A DNA stretch of 64,000 bases from Viscum album (Eukaryota; Streptophyta; Magnoliopsida; Santalales; Viscaceae). Shown piece by piece: positions 33,331 through 44,999 of the stretch. The DNA lies in contig OY728130.1 in NCBI GenBank assembly GCA_963277665.1, positions 1,361,570,393-1,361,634,392 on the forward strand, written 5' to 3'. A program made the translations under genes and the position numbers. Position 1 is the first letter of the stretch. Each line of letters begins with the position of its first letter. The notes below the pieces were generated by a model. That model was not told the DNA's origin, did no database searches, and was given only the letters and a program-made list of their open reading frames with translations.

Positions 33331-34009
33331 GATTAGGATGTGTATCTTTTTTTATAATGAGATTTATTTTCCTATCTTCATCAATGGTGTTAATGACACC
33401 CTGCTTTTATGCTAGAGAGAAATACCTAAGGTCCTCCTCCTACTATTCTTCATCTTATTAATCTTCTTCATCTCATATCGATGGAGAAACAATTCTTGAG
33501 ATGCGATCTTCTGTATTGAGAGGCAAATCAAAATTTTCGCATCTAGAAGACGAACCATCTTCTTCTGACCCATATAAAAGTGTGGGATTTTTTGGATATG
33601 ATGGAGTGAGGTACATAGGAATTTTTTCTTCCTCTTCTACCTAAATCAGTGGGGAATTATTTTCTTGGATATCTAATGATAGATTGAGGGCATTTCCATA
33701 TGAGAATTTACCATTATTTTGAAGGTCAATGGATTTTCAACACTATTATACTCACTAGCCTTGACCAAAATCATGAAGTCTATTGAATATGTTCCTAATC
33801 TTGATCTCACACCCCCAATCCAATTGATTGTTGGTATGTATTCTTCACTAGAACATTTAAAAGGTTTAGTTGGGACATTCTCCAAACTGTTTGGGGAAGT
33901 TACCCAATTCATACGATCGACCGAGGATGTCTTACCTTTCTATTCATTAAATCCCTACAGAAAAACTGGACTTTTACAGTTCTAGAAATGGAATTTGTCA
34001 GGGCTAAAA
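33331..34009 (-). other. Linker region of element D polyprotein
   Basis: Between the protease (beyond the CACTA insertion) and RT. The minus strand has an open stretch at 33673-33912 (starts MNWVTSPNSLENVPTKPF) without a recognised domain. Tat/Ogre elements have a long spacer here, so it is probably polyprotein, but no motif proves it. Confidence 0.35.
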
Positions 34010-34059
34010 AATCACTAACTACACGAGTGAGGTTAAAATCCTTGTTCTTTTATCCGCAC

Positions 34060-34240
34060 AGAAAAAGTGCTGATAAATGGGTCCTTTATTGATGCTAAAA
34101 AACACTGATAAATGGGACCTTTATCTACAATTTTAGAAGCATTGATAAAGGAACCATTTATTGGTTCTTCTTGAGAACTGATAAAATAGACCTTTATCCG
34201 TGATTCTATGAGTGATGATAATGTAGACACATATCCAAAC
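34060..34240. repeat. Left subterminal repeats of the CACTA element
   Basis: Repeated AGTGCTGATAAATGG / ACACTGATAAATGG / GCATTGATAAAGG / ACTGATAAAATAG and CCTTTAT(C/T) blocks at roughly 25-40 bp intervals. Such motifs are transposase-binding sites in CACTA elements. Confidence 0.75.
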
Positions 34241-34263
34241 TTTTAAAAGTGATGATAAAATGC

Positions 34264-34277
34264 CACACTATAGTGTG
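34264..34277. other. 14-bp perfect palindrome CACACTATAGTGTG
   Basis: Perfect self-complementary sequence within a CACTA-motif-rich stretch (CACTACAAAACCACTACAGTG follows). Probably part of the subterminal region. Confidence 0.7.
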
Positions 34278-34639
34278 CTGTAACAACACACTACAAAACC
34301 ACTACAGTGTACTATTCCAGCACACCGCAGCACTAGAACTACACCATATATCATCAAAAAATGTCACAATATAGTATTTAAAATAGATAAATTTTACAAT
34401 ATAAACATAAGAAAAAAAACTATATTATATACATTTCAAACATTGTTTCATACAATCACATAAATAAAAATTATTTCATACATTCATAAACATCAATGAT
34501 CCTTTATCTTTTAATCTTGACCCAACTCATGTTATTACAGGAAAAACCACCCCACTCTAGAAAAAGAACACACTTTCATAAGAAAACAATTCTTTTGTTA
34601 GTAATAATATAAAGAAATAAAATAATAGAAATTGTTAAT

Positions 34640-36760
34640 TTTACTAACACTAATGTCAATTATAAATAAAAATATGCACTTGGATTGATACCAGTCACAT
34701 AGTGCATTGGATTGAGATGTGTCTAATTCCAACATGTCTCCTATGACTTTTGGAACATTTTTTTATGTATCAAAACAATATGAATGTGTTCGATCAGTTT
34801 TAAGTATGTCAGTTGGATTTATTACTAAAATGTCCTTTTAAATAGGAAACACACACTTATAACTCATTCAAGTCACATTGTGTACCGGTTTGATGTGAAA
34901 TGAATTCCTACACATCAAAAATTACTTATAAATTTTTCTCTTAATTATCAAGAAAATCTAAGTGTGTTTGATTAGTTTTCAATGAGTGACACTTTTTAAA
35001 CAAATGTTTCAATTTAAAACTGATAATGAGAACTTTTTGCATCATATTTTGGTGCAACTAATTCATGCACATTTCATATCCCATATAGATTGTTTTACTA
35101 ATGTATCAAAATAGTCTGAATGTGTTTGTTCAATTTTGAGTAGGTCTTTTTGTTTTTTTACCAAAATTGATGTCAAATTTAAATTAAGATGCACTTAGAG
35201 TCATACCATTCACAATGTGCATCATATTAAGGTTTGGATGATTCCTACACATTCCAAAATAACATATGGATTATTTTATTAAATTATCAAAATAATCTAA
35301 ATTTGTATTCCAATTTTTGAGTATGTCAGTTTTCTTTTTTACTAAAATGTCATTTTAAACCAAAAAAACACATCCAAATGTTTATTAGTTTGATGTGAAA
35401 TAGATTCATACACATCAAAAATGGATTATGAATTTTTCTCATAAATTATCAAGAAAATATGATCTTGTTTGATCAGTTTTCAGTGAGTGAAACTTTCTGA
35501 TCTAAAATGTCAATTTTAAACTGATAATGGACACTTTGAGTTATATCGGGAACATATTACATCAGATTGATGTGTGGATGACTCCAACACAAAAATAATA
35601 ACTTATGGATCATTATGTAATGTATCAAAACAATTAAAATGTGTTTTCTTGGTTTTTAGTAGGAAAATTTTCTACTTTACTAAAATTGATTACAATGTTA
35701 AATAAAAAGACACACTTTCACTCATACTCATCCCAACATGCGTCATATTGAGGTGAAGATGATTCCTATATGTCCCAAATGACTATGGATCATTTTTCCA
35801 AAGTATCAAATCAATATGAATGTCTTTCCTCAATTTTTAAAACATCATTTTTCTTTTTTTACTAAAATGTCATTTTAAAATTGAAACATGCACTTTGACT
35901 CATACTAATCACATTGTGTATTGGATCGAAGTGAAACTACTTCATACACATCAAAAATTACTTTTAGATAATTTTCCTAAATTATTTAAACAATTTGAAT
36001 GGGTTTTACCTATTTTGAGCTGGTCAGTTATCCTTTTTACTAAAATTGATGTAAATATTAAATAAAAACACGCACTAGGAGTAATATTGGTTCGACTATG
36101 TGTCAGATATTGGTGAGACTAATTCATGCGTGTCTAAAATCACTTATGGATCATTTTCTTAAAGTCTCAAAAAATTGAAATATGTTTTTTTGAGTAGGTT
36201 AGTTTTTTGTTTTCTAAAACTAATGTTAATTTTAAATTAAGATGCACTTAGAGTCATACCAGTCACATCGTTCATCAGATTGAAGTGAGGCCGATTCCTA
36301 CATGTTCTAAATTACATATAGATTTTTTAATAAATTATATAAACAATGTGAATATGTTTTCTCATTTTTTAGTACACCAATAATATTTTTTAATAAAATT
36401 TAAATTTAAACATGATATAAGAACTTTGACTCATACAGATCACATCATGTATATGTTTGATGTGATACCTATTCTTACACATCACAAAGTATTTATGAAT
36501 TGATGCCCTAAATTTTAAAGAAAATTCGAGCACATTTTCCTTGTTTTCAGTGAGTGAAACCTTTTAAAGTCAAATGTTGATTTTAAATTTATAGCGGGAA
36601 CATTGAGTGAGTTGTATTTTTTTACTAAAATTAAAGTCAATAAAAAATAGAAAGAAGTAATTAGAGAAGTGCCTGCCATATTGTTTTTCGGATTGAGATG
36701 TGGCTAATTTCTACATGTCCCAAAGTCATAAAAATTTTTTTAACTATCAATGTTACCAGG
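34640..36760. repeat. Satellite array, about 12 units of about 175 bp
   Basis: The landmark (CA/GT)CACAT(T/A)GTG(T/C)AT..GATTGA(T/G)GTG recurs at about 34690, 34868, 35030, 35206, 35375, 35540, 35725, 35908, 36085, 36258, 36434 and 36670. Each is followed by (A/C)TTC(C/A)TACACAT(C/G)(A/T)(A/C)AAA, ATCAA(A/G)A(C/A)AAT and GTGTTTGATCA-like segments. Every third unit (34868, 35375, 35908, 36434) shares CATACACATCA...TTATCAAGAAAAT...TCAGTGAGTG in whole or part, suggesting a three-unit period of about 520 bp. Confidence 0.8.
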
Positions 36761-37890
36761 ATTTCCATTGACATTCATTGTTGAACAACCAACACAACAT
36801 GAACAACTTAGAACAAACCACATCAACTCAATAAAATAATCCACCTATATAAGAAAAAAATTATTTTGAGTAATAATAAAAAGAAATAAATTAAACATAA
36901 ATATGAAATAATAAATTAATTATATGGACAATGATTTTACTTTGAAAATATCAGGATTACCTTTTTGATTGAGGAGTTGAGGGAACATGAAGGAAAGTGG
37001 AAAATGTCAACACTATAGGGGTAAAAGGTTTTGAGGGAGATGATGTATGTGGATGTTTTTGTGAAGAATGGGATGAAGGATGGACAGAGAGACCCATATT
37101 GAACAAAAGAATCCCCCTGTATAAGAAAACAATTATTATGTGAGTAATACTAAAAATAAATAAATTAAACATAAATATGAAACAATGTATTAATTATATG
37201 GAGAATGATTTTACTATGGAAACATCAATATTACCTCTTTAATTGAGAATAGTAAGTGACATTGTTCATTCTAAAAATGTAGTGGAGAGAACAAGAATGA
37301 AAGTAATAAATTCAACACTATAAGGGTGAGAAGGTTTTGATGGATAAGATGCATGAAATTTAAAAAAAGCACCCCAACTCGAACAAAATAATCTACATGT
37401 ATAAGAAAAAAATTATTATATGAATAATACTAACAAGAAATAAATTAAACATAAATATGAAACAATACATAAATTATATGAATAATTATTTTAATGAAAA
37501 AACATCAATATTACCTTTGTAGTTTAGTGGAGGAAAAATCATTTATCATCATATAAAGTTAGTGTATAGAATATGAAAGAAAGTGAAAAATGAAACACTT
37601 CAGGGGTGAAAAAGTTTTGAGGGAGAAGAAGTCTATGAATGTTTTGGCACAGAAAGAAATTAATGATGGAAAGAGCACCCAAAAAAGAACAAAAGAATCT
37701 ACCTGTATATGAAAACAATTATTATATGAGTAAAAATAAAAAATAATTAAATTAATCATAATTATGAAATAATAAATTAATTCTATGGAAACTGATTTTA
37801 CTATGAAAACATCATGACTACCTCTTTCATAGAGCAGATACAACATCATTTCTATTTCTCCAAAGGCATGATACACGGACAGAAATCCTT
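36755..37890 (-). repeat. About five tandem exon-like modules of 280-300 bp
   Basis: On the minus strand each module has (T)ATA(T/C)AG|G(T/G)(G/A)GATT(C/A)(T/C)TTTTGTTC, a 90-190 bp segment with CCCTCAAAACCTTTTCACCC, then (A)AA(A/G)G|GTAAT(A/C)(T/C)TGATG and an A/T-rich spacer with TTTATTTAATT. The acceptor-like AG and donor-like GGTAAT recur at each boundary (donors near 36770, 36960, 37235, 37520 and 37822). One module encodes a Ser/Pro-rich open stretch (MGLSVHPSSHSSQKHPHTSS). No domain is recognised. It looks like tandem exon duplication inside the transposon. Confidence 0.55.
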
Positions 37891-38136
37891 AAAAATAAAC
37901 AAAATCTATAATGAATAACGAAAATTAAATCAATGTTACATTATATAATTTTCTTCTTAAAATAGAGAAAGTATATAATAAAATTACCATTACTTCTTTC
38001 CAAAGGGTTTCTTTGGTCTAGATATATGCTATTCACAAAACTAAGGATTCCATGTGAACTTCATTATGGTTTAGAATACTATATGGATCTGAGGAAACAT
38101 AAATACAATTAATGATATGGATGTCAATTTTTCTTC

Positions 38137-38745
38137 ATTGATCAATGGATCCAAAACAAGGATTGGCTGTGTATCACCCACAAAGTTAACAACAAAAGTA
38201 AGGATTATATGTGAACATCACTACTATTGGTTAACTATTTCTTAGCATAACACCTGACTTGAACTACCTGCCCGAAATCCCCATGATGCTCTCATCCCAC
38301 ACATTCTCTCTACCATCTCTATCATATAGCAATTAATAATTCAAGTTTCCTAATCATCCTTTAAATTTTATTCATTATTTAAATAAGTGGGAATATTTTT
38401 TTCTTCTTAGAGGTTCTTGATTATCATGTTTCTTCATCAATCATATATTTTTTACACAAAACTTTTACCCAATGAATTATCTTAATCAATAAAATTTTAT
38501 CTCTATGTTCTAGAATCTAAATATTTTGTTTATATATTTGTTTTGGATAGGAGAATCATAGGGATTCCAAGAAGGGAGAGCAGGTCAGATGCTATGAAAA
38601 GTGGTAGTTAACCAATTGTAGTGAAGTGAACAAAGAATCCTTAGTTTTGTTATTAGCTTTGTGAGTGATGCACAACCAATCCTTATTTTGGCTCCAATAT
38701 TCAATTGAGACAAATGGACATCAATATTCTTTCGAATCTTCTGGA
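38137..38745. repeat. Imperfect inverted repeat, 150-bp arms, 300-bp spacer
   Basis: Left arm 38137-38285 and right arm 38585-38745 are reverse complements at roughly 75-80%: shared AAGGATTGG(C/T)TGTG(T/C)ATCAC(C/T)CACAAAG, AACAAAA(G/C)TAAGGATT, and TGGTTAACTA. A third partial copy starts near 38035 (CACAAAACTAAGGATTCCATG). Both arms translate to a similar peptide (RIGC.S.TKL.TK.RI.C), so an exon may have been duplicated in inverse orientation. Confidence 0.6.
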
Positions 38746-39694
38746 CTAATTTTTCTTGAATAACAACAACGTAAACCTGGATAAAGTATTTTAGAAGGTT
38801 CTTCTGTATGCTATCCTGAAAACATGATGAGCATTTTAACTCTATCTTCATATTTGTTTGTAAAAAGAATAACATTAATCTATTTTCATTTCATATCAAT
38901 CCTATTGGGCTCGTAAAAGATAAATTTTATACAATATATAAATAAATAGACATAAGATATTCATTATCAAAAGTGAATGTGATAGAAAATTATAATAAGG
39001 GATAATAAACATTTGATTGTTTAAAAGAATTTCAGTATGTTAATGAAAATGGGTAATTGAATTTAGGAATAGAATTACTACACATCAAATATTTCTTAAT
39101 TCCTATAAAAAATGGAAATTTAATATAGGAAATTAAGCAGTAATTAGAAAATCAAATATGATAAATAATAATAATAAACTCTCATTCAATCAACTAGATT
39201 AGTGGTTTCATGGATCAAGGAATAATGTTAATGATAAAATGGATATAACTATCATTCATTTTGTATCATTTTGATGAATTTGGAAATAAAGTAATAAATA
39301 TTATTTTGATTGGATTAATACTTAGTTGAAGGGAAATATGTATCATTATACTAAAATATATCAACTCCTAGATATTCCAAATCCAACAATATGGGCTGTT
39401 GGGATTTGAAAAAATAATGGGAGATATAATATAATCATTAATAAAATCATAATTAGTAATAATTTAAATTTCATAAATATTATTTTAATTTTGTAGAAAA
39501 TGGAAAGTTACCTAACTACGCCATTTTCCTTATGATCTAAATTGGAGAAAGAGAGTCTCATATCCAATGAAAACTTCTAGAAGTGGTAAAAACAGTATCA
39601 TGGTATATTATACCAAAAATTGAAGTTAAATTTATTGGAATCACTTATACATTATTATCAAACGTTTAGAGAAAGTGTGGCTGATAAGGATGCC

Positions 39695-39702
39695 TATAAA
39701 AG
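39695..39702 (+). promoter_or_regulatory. Isolated TATA box
   Basis: TATAAAAG within GCCTATAAAAGGCACA, inside the CACTA element. About 290 bp upstream a TGTTGGGATTTG sequence (39409) resembles a copia LTR start, but no matching end, primer site or duplication was found. Confidence 0.3.
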
Positions 39703-40885
39703 GCACATAGGGGATGCATCATATTTATAATGAATCATGTTCCTAGTTCTGTATATGATCTGAGGATACAGGATAAGGAAATGGATGGATACACTGTGTT
39801 GAATCATCTTTAAGAATATAATAACTAAAGGGAGATAAAGGTAGATATTAAATGATATTATAACTAAAATTTATAGGTGTAAACCAAATGATGGATAGTG
39901 TAATTACCCCAGCATGAATTACCCAAACAACACCATGTCAGATCATTGTATGACCTCTAACAAACCTCAATGTCACTAAAGTATGGTTTTAACATTGGAC
40001 ATAAGAACCATAAATATGAGGCCCCCCCTAAAAATGAAAACAGATAGTACCGGAGGTCAAACAATATTCTAGCATGACCCTTGGGTTGAATGGACATGCA
40101 GACCCAAAATCGTCATTACCTGATTTATGCATAATTGTTAGACAAAAAACTATGGAAATAAATGATGAAATAGCTATATATACACACATACATATCACGC
40201 CAGTATAAAAACTCACTAATAGTCTATAAGAAATATCAAATAAATAAAAACCTGATATTCAAACAAGATAAGAACTAAAGGCACCTAAATTATTCAAAAA
40301 GTGAAGGATTTATGTGATACAACCTCATACGTTTAACTAGGGATGAACCATTTGAATATTCTCTATAAGAAAACAAAGAACCATAGTGGATTCAAAGAGG
40401 AACTAGATCCTAATATACATATAAATAGTAGAGGAACATACATCAATCCACTGACTTGGTTTCTAAAAATAGAATCTCAAGATTCATGTCCACTTAGGTG
40501 TCCATCAATGGTGTCTACATATATATAATCATTAGGGAACCTCAAATGTTCCCCAAATATATATTCAATAAACAAGAATATACATGAAACTTTCTACACA
40601 TTTATATAAATATATGAAAAAAATATTTTTAAGAAGATATAAAACATAGTAGTAAAACAACAATGAATAAATGCAGGGTTCAGAGTTAGATATAACAAAT
40701 ATCTCCCTATATCGAGAGGGTCCATACATCATTAGTAAACCAAACAATAGATCATTAACAAATCATTCTATTCATAATCTGAAATCAAAATAGTATACAA
40801 TCATTGGACCACACAAAACAACATCTTCGAGGAAGAAATCAAAAATGATTCCAAAAATTAACAAAGAAAATTGGAAGGCATACCA

Positions 40886-41051
40886 TGATAGGTCGAGGAA
40901 AATCCAAGACCCTCTTCAGAAACATTATCTGAAATCGAAAACCGGATGTCGAATGAGATGTTCGAGCAACTAGAGGTAGTCGAGTGGTGTGATTCGAGCT
41001 TCGATTCATCAAGGAGGAGCACCAACAGTGGGTGTCTTCTACGAAAAGCAT
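40886..41051 (-). pseudogene. Possible first exon of a CACTA gene
   Basis: The minus strand at the inner edge of the right arm has a G/C-richer open stretch starting MLFVEDTHCWCSSLMN and rich in Ser/Thr/Arg, ending at a donor-like ATG|GTATGCC near 40886. CACTA genes often start just inside the subterminal repeats, so position fits. No known domain is visible and no downstream exon could be tied to it. Confidence 0.25.
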
Positions 41052-41129
41052 ATGATATTGTGATGGGTTTAAAAATGGTTCAGAAGTTTTAAATAGATAG
41101 AGACAATTTTATCAACTCATACAAACAAC

Positions 41130-41400
41130 CTCAGATGAAGAGTCCTTTTATCAGTGCTATAGTAATAAGTGTTGATAAAATGACTCTTTATCCGAGCTTT
41201 TGTAGCACTGATAAAAGTAAGTCTTTATTAGCATTAAAAATTTCTAAAAAATCAATCTTTATCATCTCTAAAGTTATAGCGTTGATAAATATTAATTTTA
41301 TCAGTGCCTTGTTTAGTACTGATAAAGCATTTTCTTTATCAGTGTGAAAAAGCACTGATAAAGTTGCTTTTATCAATGTTTATTACATAATTGCTGATAA
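41130..41400. repeat. Internal block of CACTA subterminal-type repeats
   Basis: At least eight copies of (T/A)(A/G)GCACTGATAAA(G/A) or TTTATCAGTGC in both orientations. Similar to the two ends but about 1.2 kb from the right end. Confidence 0.75.
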
Positions 41401-42410
41401 AAGATTTATAATAAAAATTGAAAATTAAAAAGTGTAAATATTTAAATATAATTAATAAATATATATAAATATAAACATTATAAATATATTCCTTTTTAAA
41501 TATATTTAATATATTTTATAACTATTTATTTATAATTTGAGAAATATTTTTAAAAAATAATATTTATATAATTATATATATTTATATAATTATATATATA
41601 TTTAATAAATAAGTATATATATAAATATAGTAAATATAATAATTAATTAAGTAAATTTTTTATAAATTTAATAATTAATTAAATATATCTAATTATTTAT
41701 TTATAATTAAATAAATGAATTTTTAAAAACATTTATTTACTAATAATTTTAAATATATAATTGTATAAATATAATTAATGTAAATTGATAAATATTTTTA
41801 TTTATAATTTCTTCTTATAGTTATATTTTTAACAATATTAATGAATATCTATTTTTATGTGCATGAAAAAATGTTAAAAATGAGTGAAATTGAATAAATT
41901 AAGAATAAATACACTTTAACAATATTGAAAAAAATGTATAAGTTTTATGTGTTATCATTTTATATAAAAATGCATTAATTATGTATATATGAAATCAATA
42001 TAACAATGATTTGATCGATGTTACATTTAAAAATCAAATGAAATTCCATTTTATATTGAGCACAATGCAAATTTTTTTTTAATTATAAACAATTATTGAA
42101 TAAATATATAACTATTTAATGTAAAGAGCCTAAATATTTTGTAATATATAAATCATATATATATATATATTAAAATATATCAATATTTTTAATGTACATA
42201 ATTTAATGAGATTAATTATCATTATTATCTAATTAATAAAATGTTTAATACTTAATAATGTATAATCATTTTATTCATTTTTATCAATAATTATTTAATT
42301 AATAAATTTTTTAATCTTTTCTTAATAAAATCTTTTATTATTCTTAATTTTTTTAATTATTTAATTTTATTTATTTAGACCTTTATGAACATTAATAAAG
42401 TGATGATGAA
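41400..42410. other. Nearly pure A/T segment, 1 kb
   Basis: Almost no G or C over long stretches, with repeated TAATTAAT, ATATATA and TTTATAATT. It separates two blocks of subterminal repeats. No coding signal. Confidence 0.8.
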
Positions 42411-42603
42411 ATAAATATTTATCAGTGCTAAAAATAAAGCGCTTTAAAATATTACCCTTTATCCATGCTAAAAATAAAGCGCTCATAAAGGATACCATTT
42501 ATCAATGCTAAAAATAAAATGCTGGTAAATATGCCATTTATCGGCATTTTTATATAGCGGTGATAAATAAGAGTGTTGTTAAAGGACGATTTTTGTAGTA
42601 GTG
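42410..42603. repeat. Right subterminal repeats and terminal inverted repeat
   Basis: Three units of ATCA(G/A)TGCTAAAAATAAA(G/A)(C/T)GCT, then the end GATTTTTGTAGTAGTG. The terminal 10 bp pair with the left end as CACTACTACA versus CACTAACTAC. Confidence 0.8.
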
Positions 42604-42619
42604 AATCATACATCTATAT

Positions 42620-43010
42620 GATATGACGCATATGATTCATATGGGTCTATATTGGCATGCAACATCCCATTTTTTCATTAGTGAATTATTTTATGTACTA
42701 GTGATAGGATGAAGGGATTATTACATGCTGATGCAACCGAGGATTTCCTAGTAAGATGTTTAAGGCTGTGTTTTTTCGAGCTACCAAAAATTATGAGTCA
42801 GCTACGAGGTTCCCAAGCCATGTTTTGATCTTGATTTGACCTAATGATTTCATCTCACATTTTTCATAGCCCAACATGGTAGTGGTACGGAGTGTCAGGT
42901 TATACTCATTGAAACCTAGTTTATGAAGTGTTCATACTATGATGATATTGACTCTTGATCCATTTTCAATGAAGAATTTCTGAACATCAATACCATTTAT
43001 TATTCCAAAA
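42620..43010 (-). pseudogene. Tat/Ogre-type aspartic protease, element D
   Basis: The minus strand reads VQKFFIENGSRVNIIIV at the active-site position (usual ILIDNGSALNI..L), then LGFNEYNLTLRTTTMLGYEK, LVARKNTALNILLGNPRLHQ and HVIIPSSYH. The Tat protease ends ...YN.LLGRPWIH.A.A.PSSLHQ.LKF. The catalytic aspartate is changed to glutamate (ENG for DNG) and stops are present. The frame runs into the CACTA end at 42603. Confidence 0.8.
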
Positions 43011-44159
43011 ACATATAACAATTTTATTTTTTCTTATATAATGTATTATTTATCTGATCCATGAAGGATACAACCAAATGGAATTATATGGGGTTGGTCT
43101 CCATCTGATAGACTTCAGTGGTGTCCACTTCAGATTTAAAATCCCAGGGGCTTAGTAAAGCCATATGATCACTTCCTTAATGTATATTGAAAGAGTTTGG
43201 GCATCCATCATTGATAGATTTCATGGGACCAAAGAATTTTTTTTTAGGATTTCATATTTTTATTCAAAGTTCTGATACATCATAGTATATGAATTCTCTT
43301 TCACCAGAGCATTAGTATCTTGAGCTTTGGATGGGGATGGATCGACCCCCAAGAAAGGAGCTGGTGGGGCTTCTGTTCATTATGGATCAGGCTGGGTAGC
43401 TCTTTCTACACACCGAGGGCTGTTATAAAAATGATTCTCTTTTGATGGATACTATAAAATGATCAAGTCAGAGTAGATTCTTATCAGTGAATGGGAATTT
43501 TCCTATTCCTATTGGGTCTGTTGAAGGGCTCTACCATGAGTTTCTGCAATATTAACGATATAGATAGGGGTGTGACTAGATGTCTGATTCTTATCGAGAC
43601 TACATCTTCGCTGGTATCTTTGGGTTCTACAAAATATTCCTCAAATTCCACAGTTGGGTATAGGGAACTTGAGTTCATATCCATACTCATCATTAGAGAA
43701 GGGACCCATTAAGTGAATTAAATTGACGGGGTAGAAGACCAGAACCTCAACAGATAATGACTATGTCCGATTGACTAATTTTGGTGGTGCCATTTAGCAG
43801 GGTGGTGCCCATGTTTTTTGGTTTGATAGCATAAAATATGAGAGTGTCAAGGCTAATTTTGGAATAAATATTGGTTCGTCTTCTTTCACTTTCTCTCTAC
43901 CATTTTTGTCAAACCGCTTCTTGAATATTTGACTATTGGAGGATTATGGGGCTGAGGATGTCTACTTCATTATATCAGAAGCTATTCTGAGTAGAGTCAG
44001 CTACTTTAACCACACTCATAGTATTCCAAGAGCTTGGTTAACTATTTTAGGATTCATAAAATTATAAAAATTTTATTTCTTTCCACTAACAAATTCTTTT
44101 CTCTATTCTCCATCATCAGGGTCAATGGTGGAAATATACGCCACTCGTATCGGTGGTGG

Positions 44160-44940
44160 TCTTGGTTTGAATTTCCCTCAATCTATCATTAATTGAAAGA
44201 GTTCATTAAAGACAAAGCATTAATACGTGGTATGTATTTGTATCCAGTGGAAGGTTAAATAATCTGGATGGTCTTCAAGACTTACCTCATCTACCCTCCT
44301 AGACTCTGATAAAAAGAGTAAATTGCAATTCATAACAGTTATAAAATTGTCACATACGTGACCATTTTTAAATGAGTAATTTTTATTCATCTATTCTTAG
44401 AAATAATTTCTTATAGGTACCTTCCACTCATATTGTTGAGAAATAGGCTATTTTTTCACCCCCGGGGTACTCCATGATATGGGGCAGGCCTCGAGGGTGG
44501 ATTCAACACAGGGGCTGGCTTTAACAGGACAGAGGCTGCTTCAACTTTTCCGATTCTTTTTCTTGGGGCAGGTAGAGCTATCCAGGAGTTGAGCTTGATC
44601 TATTGTATGGAGTCTTAAACTATTTTGGAAATGGAGGTGAATTCCCAAAACCCACCTATATATTTCACTAGGATGAGAGGCCTTAAAATATCATCGCAAA
44701 TGCTATCGGTGAACATAGTAAGAATCTCATCATGGGAGAGTGGACAGTTCAAAGAGTAGGTCAACCTTTCCACCAAGAAATAATCTACGAGACTCTATCA
44801 TTATTCCAATTTTATCAGTTTGAGTGGTCTTTGAGTATTTTTTTGGAAACATTGATCTTAATTGGAAAAGTAACTACTGGCGAAGATCCTCCAATCCAAC
44901 TATCAACTCATCTAGAGAGATGGTGTAAAACATGAAGGCT
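44160..44940 (-). pseudogene. Tat/Ogre-type gag C-terminal part, element D
   Basis: The minus strand at about 44750-44600 reads LSHDEILTMFTDSI then LVKYIGGFWEFTSI, matching the gag pattern PPL...EM.T.F..TL..PYY..M.G.....F.D....G..IE. Next comes a proline-rich stretch (LKPAPVLNPPSRPAPYHG) at about 44500. Near 44220 CFVFNELFQLMID.GKFKP matches the degenerate knuckle end of Tat gag (GH..E.C..LK..VQ.LID.G). Upstream (44935-44780) LEDLRQ...FQLRSM fits the capsid W.DL..AF..QY. Many stops. Confidence 0.65.
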
Positions 44941-44999
44941 AACCCTTACAAAGTTCACAAAAAACATTTATGTTTCACAACTTGTTTTTGTTATAGGGT

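Larger units (their letters stand above)
34013..42603. mobile_element. CACTA (EnSpm-like) transposon, 8.6 kb, TSD AAT
   Basis: The left end is CACTAACTAC at 34013; the right end, read on the minus strand, is CACTACTACA at 42603. Both are flanked by AAT (34010-34012 and 42604-42606), the 3-bp duplication expected of CACTA elements. Both ends carry subterminal repeats based on GCACTGATAAA(T/G)GG and TTTATC. The element splits the polyprotein of element D between protease and RT. No TNP2-type transposase could be read, so it is probably non-autonomous or badly decayed. The interior holds a satellite array, exon-like tandem modules and an inverted repeat. Confidence 0.85.

Noticed and set aside
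36957..37172. 71-codon ORF as a stand-alone gene
   Set aside because: It spans one of the tandem exon-like modules and its spacer; other modules do not keep the frame.
39409..39950. Solo copia LTR inside the CACTA element
   Set aside because: TGTTGGGATTTG start and a TATA box are suggestive, but no CA end, target duplication or second copy was found.
41135..41376. Two overlapping ORFs (70 and 62 codons)
   Set aside because: Open only because the GCACTGATAAA subterminal repeats lack stops in those frames.
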